Shown piece by piece: positions 40,867-53,901 of a stretch of 64,000 nt of DNA. The stretch comes from Ricinus communis (lineage: Eukaryota > Streptophyta > Magnoliopsida > Malpighiales > Euphorbiaceae). The notes under the pieces were generated by a model. It saw only the letters and a program-made list of their open reading frames with translations, had not been told where the DNA came from and ran no database searches. The first letter of the stretch is position 1; the number at the start of each line of letters is the position of its first letter. The DNA is taken from NCBI RefSeq assembly GCF_019578655.1, contig NC_063264.1, positions 11,139,213 through 11,203,212 on the forward strand, written 5' to 3'. Made by a program: the position numbers and the translations under genes.

Positions 40867-43430
40867 ATGACTCGTTCTTCTCAGGCTATTAATTTGCAAT
40901 ATAATCCTAAAATTGAGAAGACAACGCGTCGATTAAGAATGGAGACTAGGCAAACCGTGTTACCAACACGGCCACCAACACGACCGTGTTGGATGCGTCA
41001 AACGTGAAAGAAAAAGAAGCTTTTAGGAAGCACGGCCACAGAGAGCAACACAGCCAGGAACACCAACCTGTGTCCCCAACATGGCGAAGGACACGGCCGT
41101 GTTGGAGGCGACACGGGGTATTAATTAAAAGAACAATGAGAGGAAAAGAAGGAGGCAGTTAGGGTTAGAACGTCCCAAACCCTAATATTTCTCTCTCTAA
41201 GGGTTTTCTGAGCTGAAACCAAGAGAAAAGGAGACTTGGATCAAGGTTTCAATCGGATTCCCTTCGAAGATTGAAGATTGGGCAAGGTTCGTCGATTGGT
41301 TTTCAAATCGAGTAAGAGGAACAAGGATCGATTCAAGATTGAGCAAGAGGAATTCGGGCTGTTTACTCTCATCCAAGGGTGTAATCGGGTTTTCTCTACC
41401 TTTACTCATTGTTGTAATTGAATTCTTATGTATTTTGATAATGAACATGATTAGCTAGATGGATTAAATCCATTGGGATTTCTTTACTATGTTGGCTTAG
41501 TATTATATTGTTGGATTGTTTGGATTAGTTTTGTATTCTTCTTGCTTTCAGTATTAATAAGATAATGCATTATTCATGAGATGTTGTGAATTGTGTGGTT
41601 AGATTCCTTTATGTTATTGAGAAGTCCATTTGGCAATTGGAATTTTGAATAGTAAGAACTGGTTAATAATCGCTTAGAGATAAGGATAATTAACTAGCCA
41701 GATTAAGAATTAACAAAGCTTAATAGAGGCGAATTAAAGCTTAATGCTAATTTAAGAATCAGTCGTTAGAAAGAGATTCCAACTTTAGGTTATTAGGTTT
41801 AGGAATTCAGTTATCTCGAGAGAGAAATCGAATTCGGTTAAGAATTCTTCCACAGGTAGCATAATTAGACTCACCGATCCTTTATCTTTTGTTTGATTGC
41901 CAACTAGTTTAGATTCCCTTTGGGTTTGTTTTCTTGTCTTGATAATTTCTTTTATCAATTACTCTTGCATCTCCCTTAGGACTTAGCTTGTAGCTATTAG
42001 TTAGTTTAGAAATTATTTATCGCTAATTTTAGGTTAATATAACAAAGAACAAATGAGTAACTCTAGGCTTTCACTTTCCCGAGGAATACGACCTTGATAC
42101 TCGCTATTAGTGCTAGACTGCATCGATAGGTACACTGCCTTAGATTGTAGCTAACACGATTTAGCCTATGAGATACTAGGCAAAGAAAAAGTTATCTTAT
42201 AGCGGAATTGGAGATAGATTGGGCTATTGGTGACACATCTATTTTTCAAGAAGTTGCAGAAAATATGGCGAACAAAACTCTCAAAGAGCTAGCTGCGCCG
42301 GATTTGAATCAATAACCTTTATGCATTACATTTCCTAATATTGCAGTTGATTTTGAATTAAAATCTGGCTTAATTCACTTACTGCCTTCTTTTCATGGAT
42401 GTGCAGGTGAAGATCCTCATAAACACTTGAAAGAATTCCATATTTTATGCTCCGGAATGAAGCCACATGGTGTGACCGAAGAGCAAATAAATCTTAGAGC
42501 TTTTCCCTTTTCTTTGAAGGATAAAGCAAAAGATTGGCTCTATTATCTACCCTTCGGTTCAATAACAACATGGAATGAGATGAAAAGATTGTTCTTAGAT
42601 AAGTTTTTCCCTGCAACAAGAGCTGCCAATATTAGAAAAGAAATATATGGCATAACACAGTTCATTGGAGAAACATTGTATGAGTATTGGGAAAGGTTCA
42701 AGCAACCGTGTGCTAGCTGCCCCTATCACCAAATTTCTCAGCAACTCTTAATCCAATACTTCTATGAAGGATTATTGCCAATGGATAGGAGTATGATTGA
42801 TGCAGCAATTGGTGGAGCTTTGGTAGATAAGACACCTGAATAAGCCAAGCAATTGATTTCAAACATGGCTGAAAATTCTCAGCTATTTGGTACAAGAGCT
42901 GATGGATCTACTAGGCTAGTTAATAAGGTAAGCACTAAAAATCTTAAAAATCAAATTTCTAATTTAACTGCTTTGGTTTATCAAATGGCTGTAAGGCAAT
43001 TGCAAATGGCAAAAGTTTGTGAAATATGCTCCGTTTAAGGACATTCCACTGATATGTGCCCAATATTGCAACAAGACATAATGCAAGAGACTAATGCTTT
43101 AGCTGGGTTTACTGGTCAACCACAAAGGAAGTATGATCCCTTTTTCCAATCATTATACTCCTGGATGGAGATATCACTTGAATTTGAGCTATGGAAACCA
43201 AGGAGGACAACAAAAGTATCCTTCCCAGAATTTAATTAGACCACCTCAAGCTCCAAATTCAGGTATGTCCTTGGAAGATATTGTTAAAAATCTTGCTAAT
43301 AATGCTTTTCAATTTCAACAGGAAATAAGGTCAAGTATTCAGAATTTAGGCAATCAAATTACTCAATTGGCTATGTCGGTAAGTAAATTAGAGGCTCAAA
43401 ATTCTGGAAAACTACCTTCATAACTAGAGA
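40867..43430 (+). pseudogene. Athila gag, interrupted by an X LTR
   Basis: The ATG at 40867 gives MTRSSQAINLQYNPKIEKT, then RRLRMETRQ, broken at 40953. Gag resumes at about 42184 with RKSYLIAELEIDWA. The core domain (about 42427-42840) reads HKHLKEFHILCSGMKP, LRAFPFSLKDKAKDWLYYLP, FLDKFFPATRAANIRKEI and WERFKQPCASCPYH. A zinc knuckle CEICSV-stop-GHSTDMC follows at 43018-43059, then NPGW-like and Gln-rich segments. Stops at 42313, 42841 and 43036. Structural protein of the particle. Clearly dead. Confidence 0.87.
40954..42171 (+). mobile_element. X-family LTR fragment inside Athila gag (5'-truncated)
   Basis: Starts inside the GC palindrome cluster, so about 250 bp of LTR start are missing, and runs to the LTR end region (GTACACTGCCTTAGATTGTAG at about 42130-42150). 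The tail GATTTAGCCTATGA differs from other X ends. Flanked by a near-perfect 12-bp repeat (GAGACTAGGCAA at 40942-40953, GATACTAGGCAA at 42172-42183), which is longer than the 5-bp duplications of the other copies. Confidence 0.75.
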
Positions 43431-44300
43431 TAAATCCAAAGGAGAATGTTAGTGCAATTTCTCTAAGAAGTGGAAAGGAGATTCCTTCAGGTTCGATTCC
43501 ACTTAAGGAAAGTGAACCAAGTAAGGAAAATGAAGAAAAAGCTTCCTCTAAAGCATCACGTGGGGTAAAGTTCCATCCTCCCCTGTCTCTTTCATCACAC
43601 ACTCCATTACCTCCTTTTCCTAGCAGATTAGCAAAGCCAAAAGAAGATGGGCAAGAAAAGGAGATCTTGGATACATTTAGGAAGGTGGAGATAAATATCC
43701 CATTATTGGATCCTATCAAGTAAATTCCTAAATATGCAAAGTTCTTGAAGGAATTGTGCACCAACAAAAGAAGGATGAAGGAAAAGGAGAAAGTGGTGGT
43801 AAGTAAGGATGTGTCGGAATATGCTAGAAAAATGCAAAGATCCAGGTATGTTTTCATTACCTTGTGTTATTAGTAATACGAAAACTGAGCGTGCCATGTT
43901 AGATTTGGGAGCTTCCATTAATGTCATGCCATTTTCTATTTATCAAGATTTGGAACTAAATGACTTGCAAAAGACTGGTGTAATGATTCAATTAACTGAT
44001 CATTCTTTCATTCATCCCTTTGGGGTGGTTGAATATGTTTTGGTGCAGGTTAATTAGCTCATGTTTCCTGTCGACTTTTACATTTTGGAAATGGATGGTA
44101 ATTCCTCATCAAAATCAGCCTCGATTTTGTTAGGACGGCCATTCATGAAAACTGCTAAGACAAAGATTAATGTAAATGAGGGTACTCTCTCTGTAGAATT
44201 TGATGGAGAGATTGTTAAATTTAATATTTTCGATGCAATGAAATATCCTAATAATGTACATTCTCTTTCCATATTGATGTAATTGATCCAATTGTGTAGG
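43431..44300 (+). pseudogene. Athila gag-pol linker and aspartic protease
   Basis: The linker carries NVSAISLRSGKEIPSG, then a Pro-rich PLPPFPSRLAKPK. The protease (about 43850-44280) has PCVISNTKTERAMLDLGASI, NVMPFSIYQDL and the second-half SASILLGRPFMKTAKTKINV. The active-site Asp within DLGAS is preserved; the LGRPF motif is the C-terminal signature. Stops near 43424, 43720 and 44055. It would mature the polyprotein. Confidence 0.82.
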
Positions 44301-44399
44301 AAGTTTTTACAAAAGAAAGTCTTGGTGATGAGCAAGAATTGATTATGAGATTGGTGTAGAAGAATGATTTTCAGCAACATTATCTGAACCAACAAATTT

Positions 44400-46160
44400 C
44401 AATGCTGAAATTTATAATACTAATAACAAGATGTTACCTTCAATTGTGTAGGCACCAAAACTGGAACTAAAAGCTTTACCGGATCAACTAAAATACGTAT
44501 ATTTAGGTGATGATAAAACATTACCTGTCCTCATCTCAAAAGGACTAACAATGAAACAGGAAGGAAGATTGGTTAAAGCTTTAAGGGAATACAAGGTTTC
44601 AATTGGTTGGACTTTGGCTGACATAAAAGGCATTAGTCCATCAATTTGCATGCACAGGATTTTGCTAGAGGATGATGCTAAACCATCAAGGGAACCACAA
44701 AAAAGGTTGAACCCAACCATGAAAGAAGTTTTCATGAAAGATATACTCAAGCTGTTGGATGCAGGTATAATCTACCCAATTCATGTTGTCCAATTCATGT
44801 TGTCCCCAAGAAAACTAGAATGACTGTGGTGAGGAATTTGAACAATGAACTTGTACCAATGCGTGTGCAAAATGGTTGGAGAATGTGTATAGATTTTAGG
44901 AAGCTTAATCAAGTGACTAGAAAAGATCATTTTCCCTAACCTTTCATTGACCAAATGTTAGAACGATTGGCAGGCAAAACTTTCTTTTGTTTTCTTGATG
45001 GCTTTTCAGTATTTTATCAAGTTCCTATTGCACAAGAAGATCAGGAAAACACAACATTCACTTGTCCTTTTGGAAACCTATGCTTATAGGTGAATGCCTT
45101 TTGGCCTCTGTAACGCCCCAGGTACGTTTCCAAGATGCATGATGAGTATTTTTTCTGAATATATTGAGAAATGCATTGAAGTATTTATGGATGACTTTAC
45201 TGTGTATGGGGATTCATTTGATGAATGCTTAGATAATTTAACCAAAGTTTTAAAAAGATGCATAAACCCCAACTTGGTTTTAAATTATGAAAAGTGTCAT
45301 TTTATGGTCACCCAAGGCATTGTATTAGGGTATGTGGACTTCCAAGGGTATAGAGGTTGATAAGGCAAAAGTGGACATAATTGCAGACTTACCATACCCT
45401 ACCAATGTTAGAGAACTGCGCTCTTTTCTTGGATATGCTAGATTTTATTGCAGATTTATCAAGGATTTCTCCAAGATCGCTTTTCCATTGACAAATTTAC
45501 TGCAAAAAGAAGTCCAATTCGAGTTTGGGGAAGAATGCATAGAGGCGTTTGTAAAGCTCAAAATTTTTTTGACAAGCACACCTATTATTCAACCACCTCA
45601 ATTGGATTTACCTTTTGAAATCATGTGTGATGCAAGCAATTGTACAATGCGAGCAGTTCTGGGGCAGTGGAATAAGAAGAAAAGTCATGTTATCTATTAT
45701 GCTTCCACGACCCTAAATTCCGCCTAATGCAATTACTCCACCACAGAAAAGGAGCTTTTCTTAATTGTCTTTGCTTTGAATAAATTTTGATCTTATGTGC
45801 TTGGTTCTAAAGTTATTGTGTATTCTGATCATGCAGCTTTGAAGTATCTTTTAGTAAAGAAAGAATCAAAACCAAGGCTAATTCGGTGGATTTTGCTTCT
45901 TCAAGAGTTTAACTTAAAAATCAAAGATAGAAAAGGAGTGGAGAATTCTATTGCAGACCACTTGAGTAGGTTGATAAGGGAAGAAGATGACCTACCTTTC
46001 AATGACAACTTTCCGGATGAACATTTGTTCCAACTCAAGGGTATGATTCCTTGGTATGCAAACATGGTTAATTATTTAGTCACAAGAAATCTACCCTGTT
46101 GTCTTAATAAGTCTAGGAAAGCAAAGATAAAGAGTGAGTCTAAGTATTATGTTTAGGATG
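44400..46160 (+). pseudogene. Athila reverse transcriptase and RNase H
   Basis: RT begins after KYVYLGDDKTLPVLIS and GWTLADIKGISPSICMHRIL (about 44610-44665). It continues with MCIDFRKLNQVTRKDHF (about 44890), the catalytic FMDDFTVYGDSF (about 45185-45220) and KCHFMV. The connection and RNase H follow: [54 protein letters not shown] and IADHLSRL. The YxDD box and several RNase H acidic residues are intact. Stops and frameshifts lie near 44823, 44938, 45090, 45350 and 45727. Confidence 0.88.
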
Positions 46161-47290
46161 AGCCCTTCTTATGGAAATTTTATTCCGATCAAGTGATTAG
46201 GAGATGTGTGCCTGAAAATGAATTCCAATCTATTTTAGCCTTTTGCCATAATTATGCATTTGGAGGACACTTTGGACCCTAATGAACCGCTAGGAAAATC
46301 TTAGATTGCGGTTTATATTGGGAAACTTTGTTTAAAGATGCATCTCAATTTTACAAGAGTTGTGAGAGATGTCAAAAAAGTAGGAGCACTAACTTGCAAG
46401 AATGAAATGCCTCAAGTTCCAATTCTTATCTGTGAAATATTTGATGTATGGGGCATCGATTTTATGAGTCTTTTACCCTCCTCTTTTGGTTTTTCATATA
46501 TACTTTTGGCTGTGGATTATGTATCAAAATAGGGGGAAGCTAAAGCCACCAAACTGATGACTCTCAAGGTGTTGTAGGTTTTATCAAGGCTAACATCTTT
46601 AATAGGTTTGGGATTCCAAGAGCAATCGTCAGTGATCAAAGAACTCATTTTTGCACTAGATCGGTTGCAGCTTTGCTGAAGAAGTACGGAGTGAATCATA
46701 GAATAGCCACCGCATATCATCCTCAAACCAATGGACAAGCTGAAGTTTCCAATAGAGAAGTTAAATCCATCTTGGAGAAAATGGTAAATCCAGGAAGAAA
46801 GAATTGGAGCCTTCGTTTAGATGACGCTCTTTGGGCTTACCGCACGGCTTACAAAACTCCCATAGCAGTGTCCCCTTATCGGTTAGTTTTCGGTAAAGCA
46901 TGTCATTTACTGGTAGAAATTGAGCATAAAGCCTATTAGGCAGTTCGGCAATGCAATATGAACATGGATAAAGCTGGAATATCAAGGCTACTACAATTGC
47001 AAGAATTTGAGGAGTTGCGATTAGATGCATATGAGAATTCGAGAATTTACAAAGAGAAGTGAAAATTACTCCATGATAATATTCTTATTAGGAAACAATT
47101 TGAGATTGGTCAAAAAGTATTTGTTATATAATTATCGATTGAAGCTTATGCCTGGTAAGTTTCGCTCTCGATGGATCGGTCCATTTTTTGTTACTAATAT
47201 GTTCTCCTATGGTGCAGTGGAAATTAAAAGCTTGTATTCAGACAAAATTCTCAAAGTAAATGGTCATAGATTGAAGATCTTCTAGGAGGG
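46161..47290 (+). pseudogene. Athila integrase
   Basis: Zinc-binding module HNYAFGGHF...CERCQKS (about 46248-46380). Core: GIDFMSLLPS with the first Asp (about 46455), [15 protein letters not shown] (second Asp, about 46630) and [20 protein letters not shown] (Glu present, about 46720). Then the C-terminal part [22 protein letters not shown], and [12 protein letters not shown] (about 47150). Several frame changes and stops. Followed at about 47390 by a LLGGNPN-like tail typical of plant Ty3 elements. Confidence 0.87.
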
Positions 47291-47564
47291 TGAAATCGCT
47301 CCATGTCTCGTTAGTTTTCCCTTGGATCACCCTACTTATCCAGATGACTAAAATGTTTCCTTACTCTATTCGAGCAAAATGATGTTAAATGAATTGCGCT
47401 ATTGGGAGGCAACCCAAATGCTCTCTTTATTTTTCTTTTATTCATACCTCCTATTTTATTTCACTTAGTTTATTTTATTTTCTAATTTTTTATATGTTAT
47501 TTTTAATGATGAAGTTCAAATTTTTTTGGCAAGAGGCTAATTTCGATAAGGCATGACCACGCCT
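47291..47564 (+). other. Athila 3' spacer
   Basis: Non-coding. Contains GGGAGGCAACCC at about 47404-47415, a sequence commonly seen after pol in plant Ty3 elements, then a T-rich stretch. Confidence 0.5.
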
Positions 47565-47935
47565 TTTTACAGCTCTCCCAGAAACGTTAATAGAATTTGT
47601 TACAGAAGCTCATTTCTTAGAAGGCGTGACCACGCCTTGTTTCAAAACATCTTCTGTTTTGTTTTGACTTCTTCACTTAATTTTACAGAAGCTCATTCCA
47701 TATAAGGCGTGACCACGCCTTATCTCAAAACATCTTCTGTTTTGTTTTGACGTCTTCAATTAATTTTATAGAAGCTCGTTTCTTATAAGGCATGACCACG
47801 CCTTGTTTCAAAACATCTTCTGTTTTGTTTTGACGTCTTCACCTAATTTTATAGAAACTCGTTTCTTATAAAGCGTGATCACGTCTTATTTCAAAACATC
47901 TTCTGACTCATTTTGACTTCTCTACTTCATTTTCT
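47565..47935. repeat. tandem repeat, about 85 bp x 4-5, with palindromic core
   Basis: Each unit carries AAGGCGTGACCACGCCTT (8-bp arms around AC; perfect at about 47703-47720, variants elsewhere), then CATCTTCTGTTTTGTTTTGAC. A related motif occurs in the 5' LTR near 39615. Role unknown. Confidence 0.8.
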
Positions 47936-48069
47936 TTATTTCTTTTATTTAAAAAAAAGAAAGAGAAAAGAAGAAGGAAAGTTTTATTTTACAGCAGCCA
48001 CCATCATTTTTTTCTTCTTTCTTTTGCAGCAACAGCCAATATTCACTTCCCCTTTCTCTGCCCAAATAA

Positions 48070-48878
48070 TCATGGTGTGCCTGAAGACTACTGCCTAAAA
48101 AAGGACCTCAACACGTTGGCGCAGTAAAGGGACACCTTTCAATCCCGGTGACGCGACAGTTTGCCAAGAAGAGAAAATGATAGCAATTCCTCCACCCAAC
48201 GCCGACGAAGCAGTTCTTCCTCCCGATGCTGACGCAACAGCTTCGCCCAATGCCAACGCGACAGCTTCGTCTAACGTCGATGCGACAGTTCGCCAAGAAA
48301 AGAAGACGACAATAGCCACTTAGGACAATGGCAAAACAACATTTAGGCGAACTCGCTTAGGAAAAGGGAAAGCTATTCTACCACCATCAGAAGCTGAATT
48401 AACTGGGTTTTTAAAATTCACTACTAAAGGATAGGTATGCGGATGTACGAACTAAAAAAATTAACCCAAGTAAGTATGTCGATACTCGTTCTCTAAAGGA
48501 ACTGAATATTAAGGAGGATTTCAATGCTATGATAGCTAGTATGTGGTGGAAAACTTTTGTAACTATTAAATATCCCACATTTGTTGAGTTGATTAGAGAA
48601 TTCTACATAACTTTTCAGTTTGAAATACCCGAGAATTTCACTTTTGATAGTCTTGGGATATCGACTCCTAGGCCATGAATTTAAGTAATCAATCATTGAA
48701 TTTAATCTGGCTTTAGGATTTGTTTATACTGAATTTTCCGTAACCATTCAATATAAGAGTTCTGCTATAGATATTGGTGATGTGTTTTATCAAGCAAAAC
48801 TTTAGAAGACCGTGTCTTCTTACCCCATGCATTATGATCCTAGCAACTTTAATGGTGTGTACCTTAATAAACCGGAAT
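48070..48878 (+). pseudogene. Athila post-pol ORF (plant transposon-protein-like), truncated
   Basis: Recognisable words: RRTRLGKGKAILPPSEAEL (about 48340-48395), LKFTTK, YADVRTKKINPSKYVDTRSL, FVELIREFYITFQFEIP, EFNLALGF and MHYDPS, ending KPE-stop at about 48877. This layout matches the plant-specific protein found downstream of pol in Athila-type elements; function unknown. The N-terminal part (48070-48330) is an Ala/Pro/Asp-rich low-complexity stretch with GC-rich repeats (GACGCAACAGCTTCG types). Stops near 48433 and 48677. The repeat field begins directly after. Confidence 0.62.
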
Positions 48879-51800
48879 GAAAATAATATGCCCAGTAGCC
48901 TCAAGTATTGAGTTGCATGCAATTTCTGTAGTGTGAAAGCCCTTATTCCATAAGAAGAAGAAAATAGAAGCTAAATATGAATAAATAAATAAATAATGAT
49001 GAATAAACTATAGTCAAATCATGGACTAGAGAGGAGTTGACTAGTCGATAACTCTTGTACTTTCAAATTTTATAAGCTAGCTTTATGAAATGAAGAGAAA
49101 ATTCGCATGGGCCCATCTAATAGTACTACGAGCCAAATTACTTCATTATATGCATCCAAAACATCAGAACGCTCGCATTCCCCCTTGGATTAATTGAAAG
49201 CAACATGGTTTCTCCCTTATGCGCATGGATCTATATCTCGTCCTGCTTGATCATCAAATCACACCCTAATCCATCGGTTAAGCATGTCAATTGTGTTCCC
49301 ATGACTCTTTATGCCAATCCTTATGTCATCAAGAGTCCTCGTTCCTAGAGGAACAAGAAATGATAGAGATCCCAATTGTGAAAAACCTGAATCGGAATAT
49401 TTAGGCGTGCCTCAATACTCGGCATTCCTTATTTCCTCCAAAATATTTGTTTGTGATAATTTGGGGAATGATATCAATACTTGATCAACTAATTATTTTT
49501 CTTCGCATTTGTCCAAGCATGAGATTGGTGCCTATGATTGCCGCTTCCACGCGCATTAACTCAACACTTGTGTTTATGCTTGCCAAATGAAACCAAACCA
49601 TCATACTAGACATAGATTAGAAAAGGACAAACAAAAGAAATGCAGAAATGAGAACATAGGTAGGATTTCAAATCTAATAAGAAAATAAATCATAAGTTCT
49701 TTATTCTCTTCCATATGGCTAAGCATAAGGATCAAATTGAATTGATTTAAACATAAGGATAGACAAAGAACACGAACAAAGAAAGGACATGAGCAATAAG
49801 ACTAGGTGTGTTAGCATGAGCCTTCATAAGTTTGAAAGGTTCTTGAAAGAATCTATAACTTGATTTCCCGCAAGGTACAAGATAAATAATATGCTCACTA
49901 TCCTCAAATATTTGGTTGCATGTCGTTCTTATAGTGTGAAAGCCCTTATTCCATAAGAAGAAGAACCTAGAAGCTAAATATGAATAAATAAAATGAATAA
50001 ACTAAAGTTAAATCAAGAACTTGAGAGGAGTTGGCTGGCCAACAACTCTTATGGTCTGAAATTTTATGAGCCAGCCTAAGGAAAACAAGAGAAAAGTTCG
50101 TGTGGACATACCTAATAACACTCCAGCTCAAATTAGTTCATTATATGCATCCTAAACATCAAAATATGCGCATTCCCACTTAGATTAATTGAAAGAAACA
50201 TGATTCTCCATCATGCGTGTGGACTTATGTCTCATCCTCCTTAATGATCAAGTCATGCTACAATGCCACCAATGAACCTTGTCAATTATGTTGCCGTGAT
50301 TCCTTAAGGAAAATAAAGAAAAATTTGCATGGGCGTACCTATTAATACTTCGGCCCAATTTGCTTCATTATATCCCTCCCCAGCATCAAAACACGCGCAT
50401 TCCCACTAGTATTAATCGAAAGCAATATTATTTCTCCTTATGCGCATGGATTTGCATCTCATGCTACTTCATCATCAAGTCACGCCCCAATGCCACTGGT
50501 CAAGCTTGTTAATTGCGTTCCCGTGATTCCTTAATGAAAACAAGGAGAAATTTGAGTGGGTGTACTGAATAACACTTTGGCCCAATTTACTTTATTATAT
50601 GCCTCCCAAACATCAAAACATGCTCACTCCTGCTTGGATTAATAGAAAGCAACATGGTTTCTCCCTTACATGGGTGGATTTCCGTCTTGTCCTGCTTGAT
50701 CACCATGATAAGCTCCAATGCCACTAGATAAGCTTGTCAATTGCATTCCTATGATTCCGTATGCCAATCCTTCCATCATCAAGAGTCCTCGTGCCTTAAG
50801 GAATAAGGAATGATGGAGATCCCAATGGTGGAAATCCTGAATTAGAGTATTTGGGGGTGCCTCGATTCTCATCATTCCTTATTTTTCTCCAAAAGACTCG
50901 TGCATGATCATTCAGAGAATTGTATCAATACTCGATCAACTAATTTTCTTTCTTCACATTTGTCCAAGCATTAGATTGGTGCCTATAATTGCCACTTCCA
51001 TGTGCTTTCATTCAACACTCGTGTCTATGCTCCCTAAATAAAAACAAATGATCATACTAGATAGAGATTAGAAAGAAAGATATAAAAGAAACAAACAAAA
51101 TGAGAACATAGGTAGGGTCTTCAATCCGATAAGGAAAATAATCAAAAGTTCTATGTTCTCTTCCATACAGCAAAGCGTAAGGATTAAATCAAATTGATTT
51201 AAACATAAGGGTAGACAAAGAACATAAAATAAAGGAAGGACGTGATGGGATAAGTCTACGTTTACTAGCACGAGTGTCATAAGTCTATAAGGTTCTTAAA
51301 AGAATCCATAACTTGATTTTCTTAAGGTAGAAAACTCAAGTAATATTCTCACTAGCCTTGAGTATTCGGTTGCATGCAGTTTTTATAGTGCAAATGCCCT
51401 CATTCTACTAGAAGAAGAAACTATAATCTAAATATGAAAAAGTAAATAAAGAAAGATGAAAGAACTAAGGTTAAATCAAGAACCAGCAAAGAGTTTACTG
51501 GTGGATAACTCTCGTAGTCCAAATTTTATGACCCAGCTTAACGAAAAAACAAGGAGAGATTTGCGTGAGTCCACTTAATAATACTCCTACCCATATTACT
51601 TCATTATATGTATCCCAAACATGAAAATCCTCACATTCCCGCTTGTATATGCTTGGATTTATTGAAACAATATGATTTATACCTTACACATGTGGATTTA
51701 CATCTTATCCTGCTTGATCATCAAGCTAATCTCGAATGCCACCGGTCAAGCTTGCCAATTGCGTTTCCATGATTCTTTACACCAATCTTTGTGCCATCAA

Positions 51801-53901
51801 TAGTCCTCATGCATAGAGGAACATGGAATAATGAAGGTCCTAATGATGCACATCTTGAACCAAAATATTTAGGAGTGCCTCGATTCTTGTCATTTCCTCT
51901 TCCCTCTAAAAGATTCATCCGCAATCATTCTGATAATGATATCAATACTCAATCAACTAATTTTCTTTCTTCGCATTCGACCAAGCATTGGATTGGTGCC
52001 TATGATTACCGCTTCCATGCGCTTTCACTAAACATTCATGTTTATGCTCCCTAAATAAAACCAAATTGTCATACTAGACAAAGGGGCACAAAAAATGAAT
52101 AAACTAAGCGATAAGGAAAGAAATCTTAAGTTCTTTATTCTCTTCCACACGACTAAGCGTAAGGATCAAATAGAATTGTTATAAGAACATGGCTAGACAA
52201 AGAATGGAAAAGAAATGAATGACATGAAGGATAAGTCTATGATCGCTAATGCGAGTCTTGATAAGTCTGCAAAGCTCTTAAAAGAATCGATAACCTAGTT
52301 TGTCGTAAGGTAGAAAACTGAAATAATATGGTCACTAGCCTAAAGTATTCGGCTGCATGCATTTTTTATAGTGCAATAGCCCTCATTCCACAAGAAGAAG
52401 AAACTAGAAGCTAAATGTGAATAAATAAGTATTAAAAGATGAATAAACTATAGTCATATCAAGAACTAGAGAGGAGTTGACTGGTCAACAACTCTCGTAG
52501 TCCTAAATTTTAAGAGCCAGCTTAACGAAAATAAGGGAGAATTTGCGTGCTCCTATATAATAACACTTTGACCCAAATTACTTCATTATATGCATCCTAA
52601 AAATAAAAAACGCTTGTATTCTCGCTTGTATTATGCTTGGATCAATTGAAAACAACTTGATTTCTTCCTTACATCGTGAATGTACATCTCGTCTTGCTTG
52701 ATCATCAAGCTAAGCCCTAATGCCATCAGTCCAACTTATCAATTGCATTCCCATGATTCCTTTCGCCAATCCTTGTATCATGAGGAATCCTTGTGCCTAA
52801 AGCAACAAGGAATGATGGAGATCCTAATGGAATAAATAATTTATTGGAATACTTGGGCGTGCCTCGATTCTCGTCGTTCCCTCATTTCTCTAAGAGTCTC
52901 GTCTGAATTCATACAGAGAATGATATCAATACTTGATCAACTAAATATTTTTTTTCGCATTCCATGTGCCTATGATTGCCGCTTCCATGTGCTTTCACTC
53001 AACAATTGTTTATGCTCCCCAAATAAAACCAAACCATCATACTAGGTAAAGAGGAACAAAAGAAATGATCAAAATGAGAACATAAGTAGGACTTCGGATC
53101 CGGTAAAGAAAGATATCAAAAGTTCTTTATTCTCTTCCACTCGGACCAAGACATAACTTTTACTTGTTCAAATAAAAATTAAGGTGAAGCGGGGTCAGGA
53201 ACAATGAATCTCTTTATGATAAACAAATTCCTTTTGACAACTAAGCATAAGGATCAAATTAGAATTGTTATAAACACAAGGGTAGAAAATGAACACAAAA
53301 GAAAGGAAGTACGTGAGCAATAGGTCTATGTCTACTAGTGCGAGTCTTGATAAGTCCTCAAAGTTCTTTAAAGAATACATAAAATTTATATCCCGCAAGG
53401 TAGAAAATTGAAATAATATACTCACTACCCTCAAGTATTTGGTTGCATGCAGTTCTTATAGTGCGACAACCCTTATTCCATAAGAAGAAGAAACTAGAAG
53501 CTATATATGAATATATAAATAAAGAAAGATGAATGAACTAAAGTTAAATTAGGAACCAGAGAGTAGTTAGCTGGTGAACAACTCTCATAGTCCCAAATTT
53601 TAAAAGGCAGCTTGACAAAAATAATGGTAAATTCGCATGAGCCTACATAATAACATTTGACCCAAACTACTTTATTATATTACGCTAATCCTTATGTCAT
53701 TAGGAGTCCTCGTGGCCAGAAGAGTAAGGAATTATGCAGACCCCAATGGTGCAAATCCTGAATCATAATATTTTGTCATGCATCGATTCTCGTCGTTCCC
53801 TCTTTCCTCCAAAAGACTGGTCTGCGATCATTCAGAAAATGATATCAATACTTGATCAACTAATCTTATTTATTCGCATTTGTCCAAGCATTGGATCGGT
53901 T
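48879..53901 (-). repeat. long-unit repeat field, segment 4 (reverse)
   Basis: Same landmarks reversed: AAGCCCTTATTCCATAAGAAGAAG at about 48940, 49950, 51395, 52380 and 53470, and CCGGTCAAGCTTG at 51741. Unit lengths are about 1005, 1440, 990 and 1095 bp. Short open frames (for example at 51068-51280) are not shared by neighbouring units in full. Confidence 0.82.

Larger units (their letters stand above)
39476..48878 (+). mobile_element. Athila-type Ty3 element (5' LTR to post-pol ORF; 3' LTR missing)
   Basis: Order: LTR 39476-40809, PBS 40814, gag 40867-43430 (split by an X LTR), protease about 43830-44280, RT/RNase H about 44500-46090, integrase about 46150-47290, repeat-bearing spacer, post-pol ORF 48070-48878. 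The TGGCACCGTTG primer site, gag type, DLGAS protease and the extra ORF fit the Athila branch. The right end is lost: the repeat field resumes at about 48879 without a second LTR. Confidence 0.83.

Noticed and set aside
48095..48319. Minus-strand Ala/Gly/Ser-rich frames
   Set aside because: Low-complexity GC repeats (GACGCAACAGC type) give open frames in several phases. The plus strand continues into the post-pol ORF.
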